From assembly GCA_963718295.1 (NCBI GenBank), contig CAVQYV010000009.1, forward strand, positions 62,001-126,000: a DNA stretch of 64,000 bases, given 5' to 3'. Position numbers and translations under genes: made by a program. Origin of the DNA: CAVQYV01 sp963718295 [NCBI: uncultured Methylomirabilota bacterium] (lineage in GTDB: Bacteria; Methylomirabilota; Methylomirabilia; CAVQYV01). Positions 26,021 to 38,080 of the stretch are shown piece after piece (within the stretch, counting starts at the first letter, position 1; the number at the start of each line of letters is the position of its first letter). The notes below the pieces were generated by a model. That model saw only the letters and a program-made list of their open reading frames with translations. It was not told the DNA's origin and ran no database searches.

Positions 26021-27462
26021 GGACGAAGAGCTCCTATTTGCAGAAAGACTTTATCGGCAAAGAGTGCGGGGAAGTAGATCAAAATACCCAGCAGCAGGGA
26101 CATGAAGCCCAAGGCAGCCACGCTCCATACCATGCTGGCCGAGCCCTCCCTCACCGAGGGGTGCCTCTCCTCTCCCAAAAAGACCATATAGAACAGCCGA
26201 AGGAGATAGGCCAGGGTCAGCACCGCCCCCAAGAGAAAGGCCCCCGCAATCCAAGGGTGACAAGCCACCACCGCACCCTGAAATACCATGAACTTGCTGA
26301 AGAATCCCCCAAAGGGAGGAATGCCCATCACCGAAAGGGAACAGAAGGCAAAGGAAACGGCAGTGATGGGCATGGCCCGCATGAGCCCCCCCAGCTTGGT
26401 GATATCTTTGATCTCCGTATTCTGCTCCACGATTCCTGCGCAGAGGAATAAGCCTCCCTTCGCCACGCCATGCATGAGAATATAGAGCATCCCCCCGGCA
26501 ACCCCAATATGATTCTGGGTGGAGAGTCCCAGGAATATGAATCCAATCTGACTAATGGTGGAGTAGGCGATGATCCGCTTCAGATCGGTATCGATGAGGG
26601 CGGCACCGGCAGCAACCAGGGCACTGGCCGCGGCAATGGCAGGAACCCACGTTTCCCACATGGGATCCGGGCGAAAGGTGGCGCAGAAGATCCGGGCGAA
26701 GGCATAGACTCCGATCTTGACCAATACGGCGGCGTGGAGCAGGGCCGTAACCGGAGAGGGCGCCACGCCAGCATCAGGAAGCCAGGTGGAGAAGGGCAAG
26801 GTGGCAGATTTGGAAAAGATCCCCAGAAGGATCAAGGCCGCCGCGAGCTCCGGGATCGAGCCTCCCCTCATCTCTCGCAGATCGAAGGTCCCGTGGGTGG
26901 CATAGACCATGATGAATCCCAGGAGCATGCAGAGGGCCCCAAAGACGGTCACCAGGAAGGTCTTGTCTGCCTTCAAGATATCCTTCTCGCTCCGGAAGAA
27001 GCCCACCAATCTCCAGCTGCAAATGGCGGTGATCTCCCAGAACACGAACATCCAGATCAGATTCATGGAAAATACCAGACCCATCATGGAGCCGAGGAAG
27101 AGGATCACCATCACATAGTATTCGGTCCGGTGGGGATAGTGGGAGATGTAGCCCAAGGAGAAGATGACGATGATGAGGCCCACCGAAGAAGAGACCAAGG
27201 ACATGAAGACAGCCAGGGAATCGGCGGCTAAACTGAGGTTAAAGCCATAGGGAAGATGGACCTCGAACGAGAGAACCGATCCCTGCCATACCGAAGGAAG
27301 GAGACTCAATGCCCCCCAGAGGGTGATCGTCCCGAGGGCAACCGCGAAGGCGTTTCGCGCCCGCTCCGAGATGGCATCGAATAGGGGCAAGAGGAAGCAG
27401 CCGAACAGGGGGGTGAAGACGGTGACGAGGAGCCAGAACGGATTGGATTCCACCAGATTCAT
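26017..27462 (-). CDS. Antiporter-like subunit (NuoM/NuoL type)
   Basis: First gene of the hydrogenase operon, 481 residues, about 14 helices. Helix 5 carries glutamate in LIWMFVFWEITAICS, helix 7 lysine in LGIFSKSATLPFSTW, and helix 8 lysine in LLHAAVLVKIGVYAF. The AYSTISQIGFIFLGLS block and KLGGLMRAMPIT loop are standard for the family. It ends with an ATGA overlap with the next subunit. With the two genes that follow it gives three complete antiporter modules, the number found in respiratory complex I. Confidence 0.9.
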   Translation of the reverse strand: MNLVESNPFWLLVTVFTPLFGCFLLPLFDAISERARNAFAVALGTITLWGALSLLPSVWQGSVLSFEVHLPYGFNLSLAADSLAVFMSLVSSSVGLIIVIFSLGYISHYPHRTEYYVMVILFLGSMMGLVFSMNLIWMFVFWEITAICSWRLVGFFRSEKDILKADKTFLVTVFGALCMLLGFIMVYATHGTFDLREMRGGSIPELAAALILLGIFSKSATLPFSTWLPDAGVAPSPVTALLHAAVLVKIGVYAFARIFCATFRPDPMWETWVPAIAAASALVAAGAALIDTDLKRIIAYSTISQIGFIFLGLSTQNHIGVAGGMLYILMHGVAKGGLFLCAGIVEQNTEIKDITKLGGLMRAMPITAVSFAFCSLSVMGIPPFGGFFSKFMVFQGAVVACHPWIAGAFLLGAVLTLAYLLRLFYMVFLGEERHPSVREGSASMVWSVAALGFMSLLLGILIYFPALFADKVFLQIGALRP

Positions 27463-27710
27463 TCCTTCGCTTCTAATCCTTCACTTTCCACCAAAATCGA
27501 AAATTGCCGGGCTGGCACATTTGGCCATGTCCCATCATCTCATCGTATTAATCATTCCCCCAACTCAACCCCCATCGCTCCCAAGACCCTTCAATTTAGG
27601 CTTTGCCCTTCCTTAGGAGTCTTTGGGCTCACCTATCCATCCAACCGACAGGGGCGCTTGGGCCTATGAGCAGGGGAAAGGAGGGGTCATCTGGCACAAA
27701 CCGGCCTATG

Positions 27711-27740
27711 TGTATATTTGCAACCTGCCTGAGTTGTCAA
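27711..27740 (-). promoter_or_regulatory. Sigma-70-type promoter upstream of the hydrogenase operon
   Basis: On the minus strand TTGACA (27735-27740) and TATACA (27711-27716) lie 18 bases apart. Transcription would start near 27704, leaving a leader of about 240 bases before ATG 27462. I see no other good promoter closer to the operon. Confidence 0.55.
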
Positions 27741-27930
27741 GGATAAAATGCAATGAATGCGTTGAAAAGGCGCTGGAACCCCATTAGAAACAAGGGCTTG
27801 ATCTCATCAGGCGGGCAGGGCCCAGAGCCGGACAGGCAAGCTCCACCCGGCCAACCGTTCAAGGGCCTCTTACGGATCCTAGTGTCCCGTCTCAGAAATT
27901 CATTGAAGAAGTTTTCCGGCCTCATTCTCT

Positions 27931-28028
27931 CACCCTCCCCTTTACCCCCTCCCATCGAGGGAGGGGAAACCTAAGCGAATGCAGTAAATTCCCTCCCCAT
28001 TGATGGGGGCAGGGCGAGGGTGGGGGTG
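27931..28028 (+). repeat. GC-rich inverted pair of REP-like palindromes in a gene-free region
   Basis: Between the hydrogenase operon and hemL (27463-28202) there is no gene. Within it, 27931-27967 contains a palindrome (27946-27953 pairs with 27959-27966), and 27990-28028 contains a related one in inverted orientation (27995-28000 pairs with 28003-28008), each flanked by CACCCTC or its complement GAGGGTG. The arrangement resembles a two-unit REP/BIME element. A loosely similar GC-rich palindrome lies at the break of the truncated gene near 11301-11323. Confidence 0.6.
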
Positions 28029-28202
28029 AAAAGAACATATGAAACCTACTTGTGGGACCAAACACTAGCAGGCGAGGAGGGATGAGCCCAACAGCCTCAT
28101 CCTGGCTCTGCGGGGGTCTGACTTCGGGGGGGGAGTGTGCCAGTACAAGAGGGAATACAATATTTCCAGCAGGTCAAAACGACGAGAGCCGACAATAAGG
28201 GG

Positions 28203-29486
28203 TTATCCTAAGTCCCGAAAAGAGGCCTGGGCAGCGGCGATGGTCTGGGCGATATCCTCATCCTGATGCGCGCAGGAGAGGAAGGCAGCCTCAAACTGGG
28301 ATGGGGCCAGATGAATCCCTTCATCGAGCATTCGGGCAAAGAAATGGCCATATCCGGCCGTATCCGAGCTCTTGGCCGTCCCGTAATCTACCACTTCGGT
28401 TTCGGTGAAGAAAGATGTGAGCATGGAGCCTACCTGGTTCACTTGGGCCTTAACGCCTGCCCGTCTCGCCTCCTCTCTCATCCCTTCGGCCAGCTTCCGC
28501 CCCTTCTCTTCCAATCCCTCATAGAAGCCTGGCTGATGAAGTATCTTCAGAGTCTCGATGCCGGCGGTCATGGTCAGGGGATTGCCCGAAAGGGTCCCAG
28601 CCTGATAGATCCCTCCCAGGGGAGCTACCTGCTCCAGGATCTCCCGTCGACCTCCAAAAGCGCCTACCGGCAGTCCTCCTCCGATGATCTTGCCCAGACA
28701 GGTCAGATCTGGCTGGATCCGATAGATCTGCTGTGCCCCCCCGTAGGCAACGCGAAACCCGGTAATCACCTCATCGAAGATGAGCAGGATCCCATGCTGA
28801 ATCGTCAGTTCCCGCAAAGCCTCCAGGAAACCAGGCCGGGGAGGGATAACCCCCATATTGGCTGCTATCGGCTCCACGATGACAGCGGCTATCTCTTTCC
28901 CGTGGGACCGCAGAAGCTCTGTCACCAGATCGGCCCGGTTGTAGGAAAGAGAATAGGTATTCTGGGCCAAGGCCTCCGGAACACCCAGACTATCCGGGAT
29001 GCCGAAGGTAAGGGCCCCTGACCCGGCCTTCACTAACAGACTGTCCGCGTGACCGTGATAGCAGCCTTCGAACTTGACGATCTTATCTCTTCCGGTGAAG
29101 CCCCGTGCCAGCCGGATGGCGGTCATCGTCGCTTCCGTCCCCGAATTCACGAACCGCACCCGTTCGATGGAAGGCATGGCCTCCACGATGAGACGGGCCA
29201 GAATATTCTCTTTCTCCGTGGGAGCCCCGTAACTGGTCCCATTTTCTACGGCCTTCTGCAGTCCCTCCACCACTGCGGGATGGGCATGGCCCAGGATCAG
29301 AGGACCCCAAGAGCAGACATAGTCGATGTACTCCTTGCCATCGACATCCCAGATCCTGCAACCCTTACCCCGCTCAATGAAAAGGGGCATCCCTCCTACC
29401 GCCTTGAAGGAACGCACCGGGCTGTTCACCCCACCAGGCAGGTATCCCTTCGCCTCCTCGAACAGTCTCTTTGAACGATCTCCCAA
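28203..29486 (-). CDS. hemL: Glutamate-1-semialdehyde 2,1-aminomutase
   Basis: TTG 29486 is chosen: GAGGAG lies 5 bases upstream, and the 427-residue product then aligns with the family start ([21 protein letters not shown]). PLP-enzyme features are [39 protein letters not shown], and the cofactor lysine in [17 protein letters not shown]. It makes 5-aminolevulinate for haem in the C5 pathway, fitting an organism with many c-type cytochromes and, probably, other tetrapyrroles. It appears monocistronic. Confidence 0.95.
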   Translation of the reverse strand: MGDRSKRLFEEAKGYLPGGVNSPVRSFKAVGGMPLFIERGKGCRIWDVDGKEYIDYVCSWGPLILGHAHPAVVEGLQKAVENGTSYGAPTEKENILARLIVEAMPSIERVRFVNSGTEATMTAIRLARGFTGRDKIVKFEGCYHGHADSLLVKAGSGALTFGIPDSLGVPEALAQNTYSLSYNRADLVTELLRSHGKEIAAVIVEPIAANMGVIPPRPGFLEALRELTIQHGILLIFDEVITGFRVAYGGAQQIYRIQPDLTCLGKIIGGGLPVGAFGGRREILEQVAPLGGIYQAGTLSGNPLTMTAGIETLKILHQPGFYEGLEEKGRKLAEGMREEARRAGVKAQVNQVGSMLTSFFTETEVVDYGTAKSSDTAGYGHFFARMLDEGIHLAPSQFEAAFLSCAHQDEDIAQTIAAAQASFRDLG

Positions 29487-29547
29487 ACTTGCTCCTCTCA
29501 AGAAGTTGGCCAAAACGCTAAAATGGGGACCAGAATGGAGTCAACCT

Positions 29548-29576
29548 CTCATATTAGAAACACTTCCATTTGTCAA
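29548..29576 (-). promoter_or_regulatory. Probable hemL promoter
   Basis: On the minus strand TTGACA (29571-29576) is followed after 17 bases by TATGAG (29548-29553), about 60 bases before the TTG start of hemL. Confidence 0.5.
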
Positions 29577-29592
29577 GCCGTAAAGACAGCGT

Positions 29593-29635
29593 GAACAGAG
29601 GGTCCCTCCCCTCATCGGGCAGAGACCCTCTGTTC
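29593..29635 (-). terminator. Long hairpin downstream of groEL
   Basis: A perfect 12-bp inverted repeat (29593-29604 with 29624-29635) encloses a 19-base loop, 110 bases after the groEL stop. No T-run follows on either strand, so it may stop transcription only with help, or protect the 3' end of the mRNA. Confidence 0.4.
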
Positions 29636-29745
29636 AACTCACCATCCTTCTCCGGTTCCCCTTGCGTCCGACACCCAAGGCCAATAGCAAATCTTGACCG
29701 CGGATTTCGGGGGAGGGAAAGGAGATCTAACTCACTTTACCTCTT

Positions 29746-31374
<1,629 letters not shown>

Positions 31375-31443
31375 TTATTCTACCTCCTCATTGATCCAGG
31401 TCAGTGACCTGTTAGATCTTTTTCGATCCTGTTTTTTTCAATC

Positions 31444-31734
31444 CTATTTCTCGATGATCCCCAAGACTTCCTCTTCCCGAATGATGAGATACTCCTCATC
31501 CTCGATCTTGACCTCACTCCCCGAATACTTCCCAAAGAGGATCTTATCCCCCTTCTTGACTTCCAAGGGCTGCCTCTTCCCGTCCTCTCCGATCTTTCCT
31601 GCGCCAACCGCCACAACCTCTCCCTCCTGGGGCTTCTCCTTGGCGGTATCCGGAATGATGATGCCGCCCTTCTTCACTTCCTTCTCTTCCAACCGCTTCA
31701 CCAAGAGACGATCCTGTAAGGGTCGAATTTTCAT
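31444..31734 (-). CDS. groES: Co-chaperonin GroES (10 kDa)
   Basis: A 96-residue protein starting [19 protein letters not shown], with [22 protein letters not shown] (mobile loop region) and [16 protein letters not shown]. It forms the heptameric lid of GroEL. AAAGGAG lies 6 bases upstream of the ATG. First gene of the groESL operon. Confidence 0.97.
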   Translation of the reverse strand: MKIRPLQDRLLVKRLEEKEVKKGGIIIPDTAKEKPQEGEVVAVGAGKIGEDGKRQPLEVKKGDKILFGKYSGSEVKIEDEEYLIIREEEVLGIIEK

Positions 31735-31887
31735 CAGATGCTCCTTTCCTCAGTTTGGCTTGTCCAAAGATGGGTGCAAAATCCTGTACCTGTATCCAAT
31801 CGAACATTGAAACCGGAAACCCCCTTCTCCTTCACCTCCTTGCCTTTGAAAAAAAGACTCCATTTTCAATAAATTATTGGATTGCTG

Positions 31888-31914
31888 TTAGCACTCAAGT
31901 GGAGTGAGTGCTAA
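31888..31914 (-). promoter_or_regulatory. CIRCE operator of the groESL operon
   Basis: A perfect match to the CIRCE consensus: TTAGCACTC, nine bases, GAGTGCTAA. It lies just downstream of the promoter, in the groES leader. It is the binding site of the HrcA heat-shock repressor; hrcA itself is not in this window. Confidence 0.97.
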
Positions 31915-31923
31915 ACCTCCTAT

Positions 31924-31951
31924 AAGATAACGCAGTTCCCGGGAAATTCAA
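31924..31951 (-). promoter_or_regulatory. groESL promoter
   Basis: On the minus strand TTGAAT (31946-31951) and TATCTT (31924-31929) are 16 bases apart, immediately upstream of the CIRCE operator. HrcA bound there would block early transcription. Confidence 0.7.
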
Positions 31952-32142
31952 CCCCAGTCTATCAAGATAGAAAGGGAGATAGGATCATTTGGGCAGACTT
32001 GTGGCCCATCAGCTGTTTCATGCAACGTTTTTCTGATTATTTCGATCTCTATCGATGTTTTGGGGAACACGAATCGGCTCCCTGCCAGCTTCCTCAAACC
32101 AAAGACGGGAAATCCCCTCCTGTCTTACGATCCAAAAAGGTC

Positions 32143-32172
32143 TTGACGAATCAGCATTTAAGCTTTTATTAT
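32143..32172 (+). promoter_or_regulatory. Promoter of the nucleotidyltransferase-phosphomutase-enolase operon
   Basis: TTGACG (32143-32148) and TATTAT (32167-32172) are separated by 18 bases, about 70 bases ahead of the TTG start at 32244. The remaining stretch back to the groESL promoter (31952-32142) shows no gene. Confidence 0.6.
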
Positions 32173-32243
32173 CTCTTCATGTTAATCCTGGTCGATGGTA
32201 TGGCGGATATTCGGGATTTCACCACAGCAGAGGAGGAGCGATC

Positions 32244-34745
32244 TTGCAGGCAGTGATCATGGCGGGGGGATTTGGCACCCGACTTCGTCCACTTACCAAC
32301 AATACCCCAAAGCCCATGATCCCTCTGGCCAACAAGCCGATGATGGAGCACATCATCGAATTGCTTAAGGCCAATGGGATCAGCGAGATGATCACATTGC
32401 TCTTTTTTCAGCCCGAGGTGATCGAGGAGTACTTCCAGGGCGGAGAGGAATTCGGAGCAAAGATCTCCTACCTTTCGGCGCAGGAGGACTTTGGCACTGC
32501 GGGCGCGGTGAAGTTGGCTGAGGGCCAAATGGATTCGGCCTTCCTGATTATCAGTGCTGACGTGCTCACCGATTTCAATCTAAAAGAGGCCATCGACTTC
32601 CACCGCTCCCACAAATCCATGGCGACCATGATCCTCACCCGGGTCCAGGATCCGCTGCGATACGGGGTGGTCATCGTCGATGAAGATGGCCGCATCCGGA
32701 GATTCCTGGAAAAGCCGAACTGGAGCGAGGTCTTTTCCGATACCATCAATACTGGGATCTATATCCTGGAGCCGGAGGTCCTCAGCTACATTCCAAGTCG
32801 GCGCGAATTCGATTTCAGCCAGGACCTCTTTCCGCTGCTGCTGAAAGAGGACATCCCCCTTTATGGTTTCGTCGCCCCTGGCTATTGGCGGGATATCGGA
32901 GACCTCGTGGAGTATCGGATCGCCCATCGCGACATACTCGCAGGGACGGTACGAGTGAAGATGCCGGGAAGGAAAAAGATGCTCGAGGCATCCGACCGCG
33001 AGATCTGGTTGGATCAGAATTGCAGGGTCGATTTCACTGCCAACCTGAGGGGTTCCATCCTGATCGGAAAGAATACCCAGGTAGGGGCGGAGGTCACCAT
33101 CTCCAATTCGGTAATCGGAGATAATTGCATCATCGAGGAGGGGGCTTCCATCTCCGACTCCATCCTATGGAATAATGTCTATATTGGCAAGGGGGCCTCC
33201 CTCCGAGAGAATGTGGTGGGAAAGGGAAGTGAGATCAGGGCCTTCGCTTCGCTCTTCGAGGGGGCGGTGGTAAGCGACCATTGCAAGATCGGAGAGGGCA
33301 GTGTCCTGAAAGCGAATGTGAAGGTCTGGCCTTACAAGGTGGTGGAAGAGGGCGCCACCCTGGCCACCTCTCTGATTTGGGGGGAGAAATGGAGCAAGTC
33401 TATCTTCGGAGCCCATGGGGTGACAGGACTGGCTAATATAGAAGTCACCCCGGAATTTGCCGCCAAATTGGGTGCCTCCTTTGGGGCCTCCCTGCGAGAG
33501 AATTCCGTCGTTCGCACCAGTCGGGATTCCCACAAGACCTCCCGGATGATCAACCGGGCCATCATTGCAGGCATCCTCTCCGCTGGGGTCAACGTTCATG
33601 ATCTCCGGGTCATTCCCGTCCCCGTTGTCCGATATCAGATGGATGCCCAGGGCTCAGTGGGGGGCGTACATGTCCGAAAGTCCCCATACGATCCGGAACT
33701 CTTGGATATCCGGTTTTTCGACGAGCGGGGAATGGACATCTCATCAGCAAAGGAGAAGACCATCGAGAGGCTCTTCTTCCGGGAGGATTTCAGGCGAGCC
33801 AAGGTCGAGGGCACCGGAAGGCTCTCGATTCTGGAGCACGGCATCGAGTATTACCAGGAGGGGGTGACGCGATTTATCAACTCCAAGGTGATCCGCGATG
33901 CCCGCCTGAAGATCGTCGTGGATTACTCCTACGGGAGCTCCTCCACCATCTTCCCCTCCCTGTTGGGCGACATGGGCTGTGAGGTGATCTCCCTCAATGC
34001 CTATACGGATGAGTCGAGGATCACCAAGACGGCCCAGGAGTTTCAACGCTCCCTGCAGCAACTGGCGGAGATCGTGCGAACCCTGAATGCGGATCTGGGG
34101 ATCATGCTGGACACCGGGGCGGAGAAGATCTTCCTGGTGGATGATAAAGGTGACGTTCTTTCGGATGATCTGGCGCTGGCCCTCATCACCCTTTTAGTCT
34201 GCCGCACCCAACCCCCAGGCTCTATCGGCATGCCGGTTATCGCCTCCAGTGTCATAGACGATCTGGCGGCGCATTACGGATTCCAGGTAATTCGGTCCAA
34301 GACTGCCCTGCGGGCCTTGATGGAGACCGCCGCTCAAGGAGGGGTGGCCTTCGTGGGAGACGCCATGGGCGGTTTCATCTTCCCCCAATTTCAGCCGGCT
34401 TTTGACGGGATGGTGGCGACCCTGAAGATCCTGGAAATGATGGCCTCTCAGGACATCCGACTCCATCAGATGATACGGTCCGTCCCCGAACGCTTCTTGC
34501 TGCGAGAACAAATTCCCTGCCCTTGGGAATCCAAGGGAACCATCATGCGGTCCCTCATCGAAGAGACCAAGGAAGAGAACGTCGAACTCATCGATGGGAT
34601 CAAGATCTATTGGGGGAAAGACTGGGTGCTCCTTTACCCCGATCAAGATAGGCCCTTCTTTCATATCGTGGCGGAGGGGGAAACGTCCTCGCGGGCAGAG
34701 GCCTTGCTTCAGCAATATCGAGAAAAGGTTCACAGCCGACTGTAG
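32244..34745 (+). CDS. Mannose-1-phosphate guanylyltransferase-like protein with left-handed beta helix and degenerate phosphomutase domain
   Basis: TTG 32244 is preceded by AGGAGGAGC; this gives 833 residues starting just before MAGGFGTRLRPLTNNTPKPM. Residues 1-230 are a sugar-1-phosphate nucleotidyltransferase. About 250-360 are hexapeptide repeats (ISDSILWNNVYIGKGAS and similar). About 375-833 follow the phosphoglucomutase fold. In that last part the catalytic serine loop (normally TASHNP) reads GVHVRKSPYDPE, and the metal loop (normally DGDADR) reads LDTGAEKIFL. The mutase part is therefore probably inactive, maybe regulatory. A true phosphomutase is encoded 32 bases downstream. Likely product is GDP-mannose or a related nucleotide sugar; exact sugar is uncertain. 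Confidence 0.85.
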   Translation: MQAVIMAGGFGTRLRPLTNNTPKPMIPLANKPMMEHIIELLKANGISEMITLLFFQPEVIEEYFQGGEEFGAKISYLSAQEDFGTAGAVKLAEGQMDSAFLIISADVLTDFNLKEAIDFHRSHKSMATMILTRVQDPLRYGVVIVDEDGRIRRFLEKPNWSEVFSDTINTGIYILEPEVLSYIPSRREFDFSQDLFPLLLKEDIPLYGFVAPGYWRDIGDLVEYRIAHRDILAGTVRVKMPGRKKMLEASDREIWLDQNCRVDFTANLRGSILIGKNTQVGAEVTISNSVIGDNCIIEEGASISDSILWNNVYIGKGASLRENVVGKGSEIRAFASLFEGAVVSDHCKIGEGSVLKANVKVWPYKVVEEGATLATSLIWGEKWSKSIFGAHGVTGLANIEVTPEFAAKLGASFGASLRENSVVRTSRDSHKTSRMINRAIIAGILSAGVNVHDLRVIPVPVVRYQMDAQGSVGGVHVRKSPYDPELLDIRFFDERGMDISSAKEKTIERLFFREDFRRAKVEGTGRLSILEHGIEYYQEGVTRFINSKVIRDARLKIVVDYSYGSSSTIFPSLLGDMGCEVISLNAYTDESRITKTAQEFQRSLQQLAEIVRTLNADLGIMLDTGAEKIFLVDDKGDVLSDDLALALITLLVCRTQPPGSIGMPVIASSVIDDLAAHYGFQVIRSKTALRALMETAAQGGVAFVGDAMGGFIFPQFQPAFDGMVATLKILEMMASQDIRLHQMIRSVPERFLLREQIPCPWESKGTIMRSLIEETKEENVELIDGIKIYWGKDWVLLYPDQDRPFFHIVAEGETSSRAEALLQQYREKVHSRL

Positions 34746-34777
34746 CCCGAGATCGCGGCTACCAGAGGAAAGATCTC

Positions 34778-36202
34778 ATGGCACACATCAGGTTTGGCAC
34801 ATCTGGATGGCGTGGGTTGATTGCCGATGATTTCACCTTTACCAACGTCCGGATTACGAGTCAGGCCATTGCCGAGTATCTGATCTCGGCCGGGTTACAG
34901 GCCAAGGGCTTCATCGTCGGCTATGATACCCGCTTCCTCTCCGAGGCCTTCGCCCATCAAGCCGCCAAGGTACTCACGGGAAACGGGATCGAGACCTTCC
35001 TCTGCACTCAGAAGACCCCAACCCCCGCCATCTCCTATGAGATCGTCCGCAGGCAGGCAGCGGGAGCGATCAATATCACTGCCAGCCGTAGCCCCGCCGA
35101 GTATAATGGCCTCAAATTCTTTTCCCCAGATGGCGGATTGGCCCTTCCGGAGATTACCCGTCGCATAGAGATCAGGGCTCAAAAGCTCATCGGGTTCTCA
35201 GATATCAAAGAGATGGGGACCAAGGAGGCTGAAGCGAAGGGGATCCTGAAAAGGATCGATCTCAGGGGGGATTATCTGAAAAGGTTGGGAGAGATCGTCG
35301 ACTGGGAGATCTTGGGCTCTTCGGGATTGAAGGTCGTGGCAGATCCTCTCTATGGCACCGCCCGGGGCTACCTGGATGAAGCCCTCAAAATGGCGGGCTG
35401 TCAGGCTAAGGTCCTTCATGATTGGCGAGACCCATATTTTGGAAACGCAGCCCCTGACCCTTCGGAGGAGAATCTGAAGCAGCTGGCCTTTGAGGTCATG
35501 GAAAGTGGCTCCCACCTGGGCCTGGCCACCGACGGGGACGCAGATCGGTTCGGAATCGTGGATGCCGACGGGACCTTTGTTTCCCCCAATCACATCCTGG
35601 CGCTGCTTCTGAAATATCTCATTCAGACCCGCCGGTGGGAAGGGGCAGTGGCTCGATCCGTGGCGACAACGCACCTCATCGACTCCGTGGCCAAGAAATA
35701 TGGGATTGCCGTGATCGAAACCCCGGTGGGCTTCAAGTATATCGGAGAACTGATCTCCAAGAATCTCCTCATCATAGGAGGAGAGGAAGGAGGCGGGCTC
35801 TCGATCAAGGGCCACATACCGGAAAAGGACGGCATCCTGACCTGTCTTTTGGTTTCCGAGATGGTCGCCAGCTCCAACAAAGCCCGTCTTCGTCATCTCC
35901 TCCAGGACCTGTTCCAGGAGGTGGGTGGCCCGATCCTCACCCGAAGGGTGAACTTCCATCTGCAGCCTCCAGAACTTGAGCGCTTGGCCAAAAAGCTTCG
36001 CTATCCGCCCTTCACCCTGGGGGATCAAAAGGTCGTCGATAGCAAACAGATCGACGGACTGAAGCTCTTATTCGATGATGGAAGCTGGGTCCTTTTTCGG
36101 CTGTCCGGGACTGAACCGGTTGCTCGGCTCTATGTGGAAGCGAGGGACGATTCCCAGATGGGAAGCCTGCTGGCCGCAGGGCGTGATTATATCTATTCCT
36201 GA
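34778..36202 (+). CDS. Phosphoglucomutase/phosphomannomutase
   Basis: A 474-residue alpha-D-phosphohexomutase. Start RFGTSGWRGLIADDF is the family N-terminus; the phosphoserine loop is NITASRSPAEYNG; the Mg2+ loop is TDGDADRFGIVD; the sugar loop is GEEGGGLSIKGH; and the phosphate loop is RLSGTEPVARLY. All catalytic parts are intact. It interconverts hexose 6- and 1-phosphates and can feed the nucleotidyltransferase upstream. GAGGAAAG precedes the ATG. Glucose versus mannose preference is not readable with confidence. Confidence 0.92.
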   Translation: MAHIRFGTSGWRGLIADDFTFTNVRITSQAIAEYLISAGLQAKGFIVGYDTRFLSEAFAHQAAKVLTGNGIETFLCTQKTPTPAISYEIVRRQAAGAINITASRSPAEYNGLKFFSPDGGLALPEITRRIEIRAQKLIGFSDIKEMGTKEAEAKGILKRIDLRGDYLKRLGEIVDWEILGSSGLKVVADPLYGTARGYLDEALKMAGCQAKVLHDWRDPYFGNAAPDPSEENLKQLAFEVMESGSHLGLATDGDADRFGIVDADGTFVSPNHILALLLKYLIQTRRWEGAVARSVATTHLIDSVAKKYGIAVIETPVGFKYIGELISKNLLIIGGEEGGGLSIKGHIPEKDGILTCLLVSEMVASSNKARLRHLLQDLFQEVGGPILTRRVNFHLQPPELERLAKKLRYPPFTLGDQKVVDSKQIDGLKLLFDDGSWVLFRLSGTEPVARLYVEARDDSQMGSLLAAGRDYIYS

Positions 36203-36209
36203 ACTATGA

Positions 36210-37523
<1,314 letters not shown>

Positions 37524-37554
37524 GGAATACCGGATCGAGAAAGGGAATCGGCCC

Positions 37555-37839
37555 ATGGATAAAGAAGCGAAAGGAGGCCGCAGATATTGGCGAATCGCCC
37601 TGGTTGTTTTCCTGCTGATTTTCTTTCTCTCCCTTTTCGATAGCCGGGGACTCCTGGGTCTTTATCGGCTCTATCGAACCGAGCAGCACCTGCGGGCTCA
37701 AATCGAGGAGCGCGAGGCAAAGAATGCAGCCTTGAAAGAGGAGGCGTCCCGCTGGCAGGAGGACCTGGGAAGAATCGAGAGGGTGGCCAGAGATGAGTTG
37801 GGCTTAGTCAAGCCAGGCGAGTTGGTTTATCAGTTTTGA
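37555..37839 (+). CDS. ftsB: Septum formation initiator, FtsB/DivIC family
   Basis: ATG 37555 (AAGGGA upstream) gives 94 residues, the usual size; ATG 37516 would overlap eno. One membrane helix (IALVVFLLIFFLSLF) is followed by a short leader and a coiled coil (QHLRAQIEEREAKNAALKE), ending in the family tail ERVARDELGLVKPGELVYQF. It is a bitopic divisome protein that bridges FtsL and FtsQ. The eno-ftsB neighbourhood supports the call. Confidence 0.88.
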   Translation: MDKEAKGGRRYWRIALVVFLLIFFLSLFDSRGLLGLYRLYRTEQHLRAQIEEREAKNAALKEEASRWQEDLGRIERVARDELGLVKPGELVYQF

Positions 37840-37995
37840 GCCTCGGGATCGCTTTACGCCATCAGAAGGCACATCGAAGTTTCATCTGCTCAATCCCCCA
37901 TAGAGCCATCCCCATGGGGTGTAGTGGATAAATCACCCCGACCATTTCTTCAATCCGTAGTCCCCCCCCCGGCTCAATCGGTCCTCAAATCGGGG

Positions 37996-38020
37996 GGAAT
38001 GGGCTCAGAGAGCCCATTCC
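37996..38020 (+). terminator. Perfect 11-bp hairpin between ftsB and dxr
   Basis: Bases 37996-38006 pair with 38010-38020 around a 3-base loop. No T-run follows, so termination is only possible, not shown. The gap 37840-38080 holds nothing else I can name. Confidence 0.4.
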
Positions 38021-38080
38021 GGTAAGGCTTCTGACACTGGATCATTGGCAGACGACCTCAGAGACGGAAAAGACTCATCC

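Noticed and set aside
17629-27462. Annotation as NADH-quinone oxidoreductase (nuo operon)
   Set aside because: The large subunit keeps CxxC pairs at both ends, the small subunit has hydrogenase cysteine spacing, no NuoE/F/G exists, and a maturation protease is present.
27500-27530. Sigma-54 promoter (TGGCAC) near the hydrogenase operon
   Set aside because: The -12 half (TTGCT) is not at the required distance and the orientation is away from the operon.
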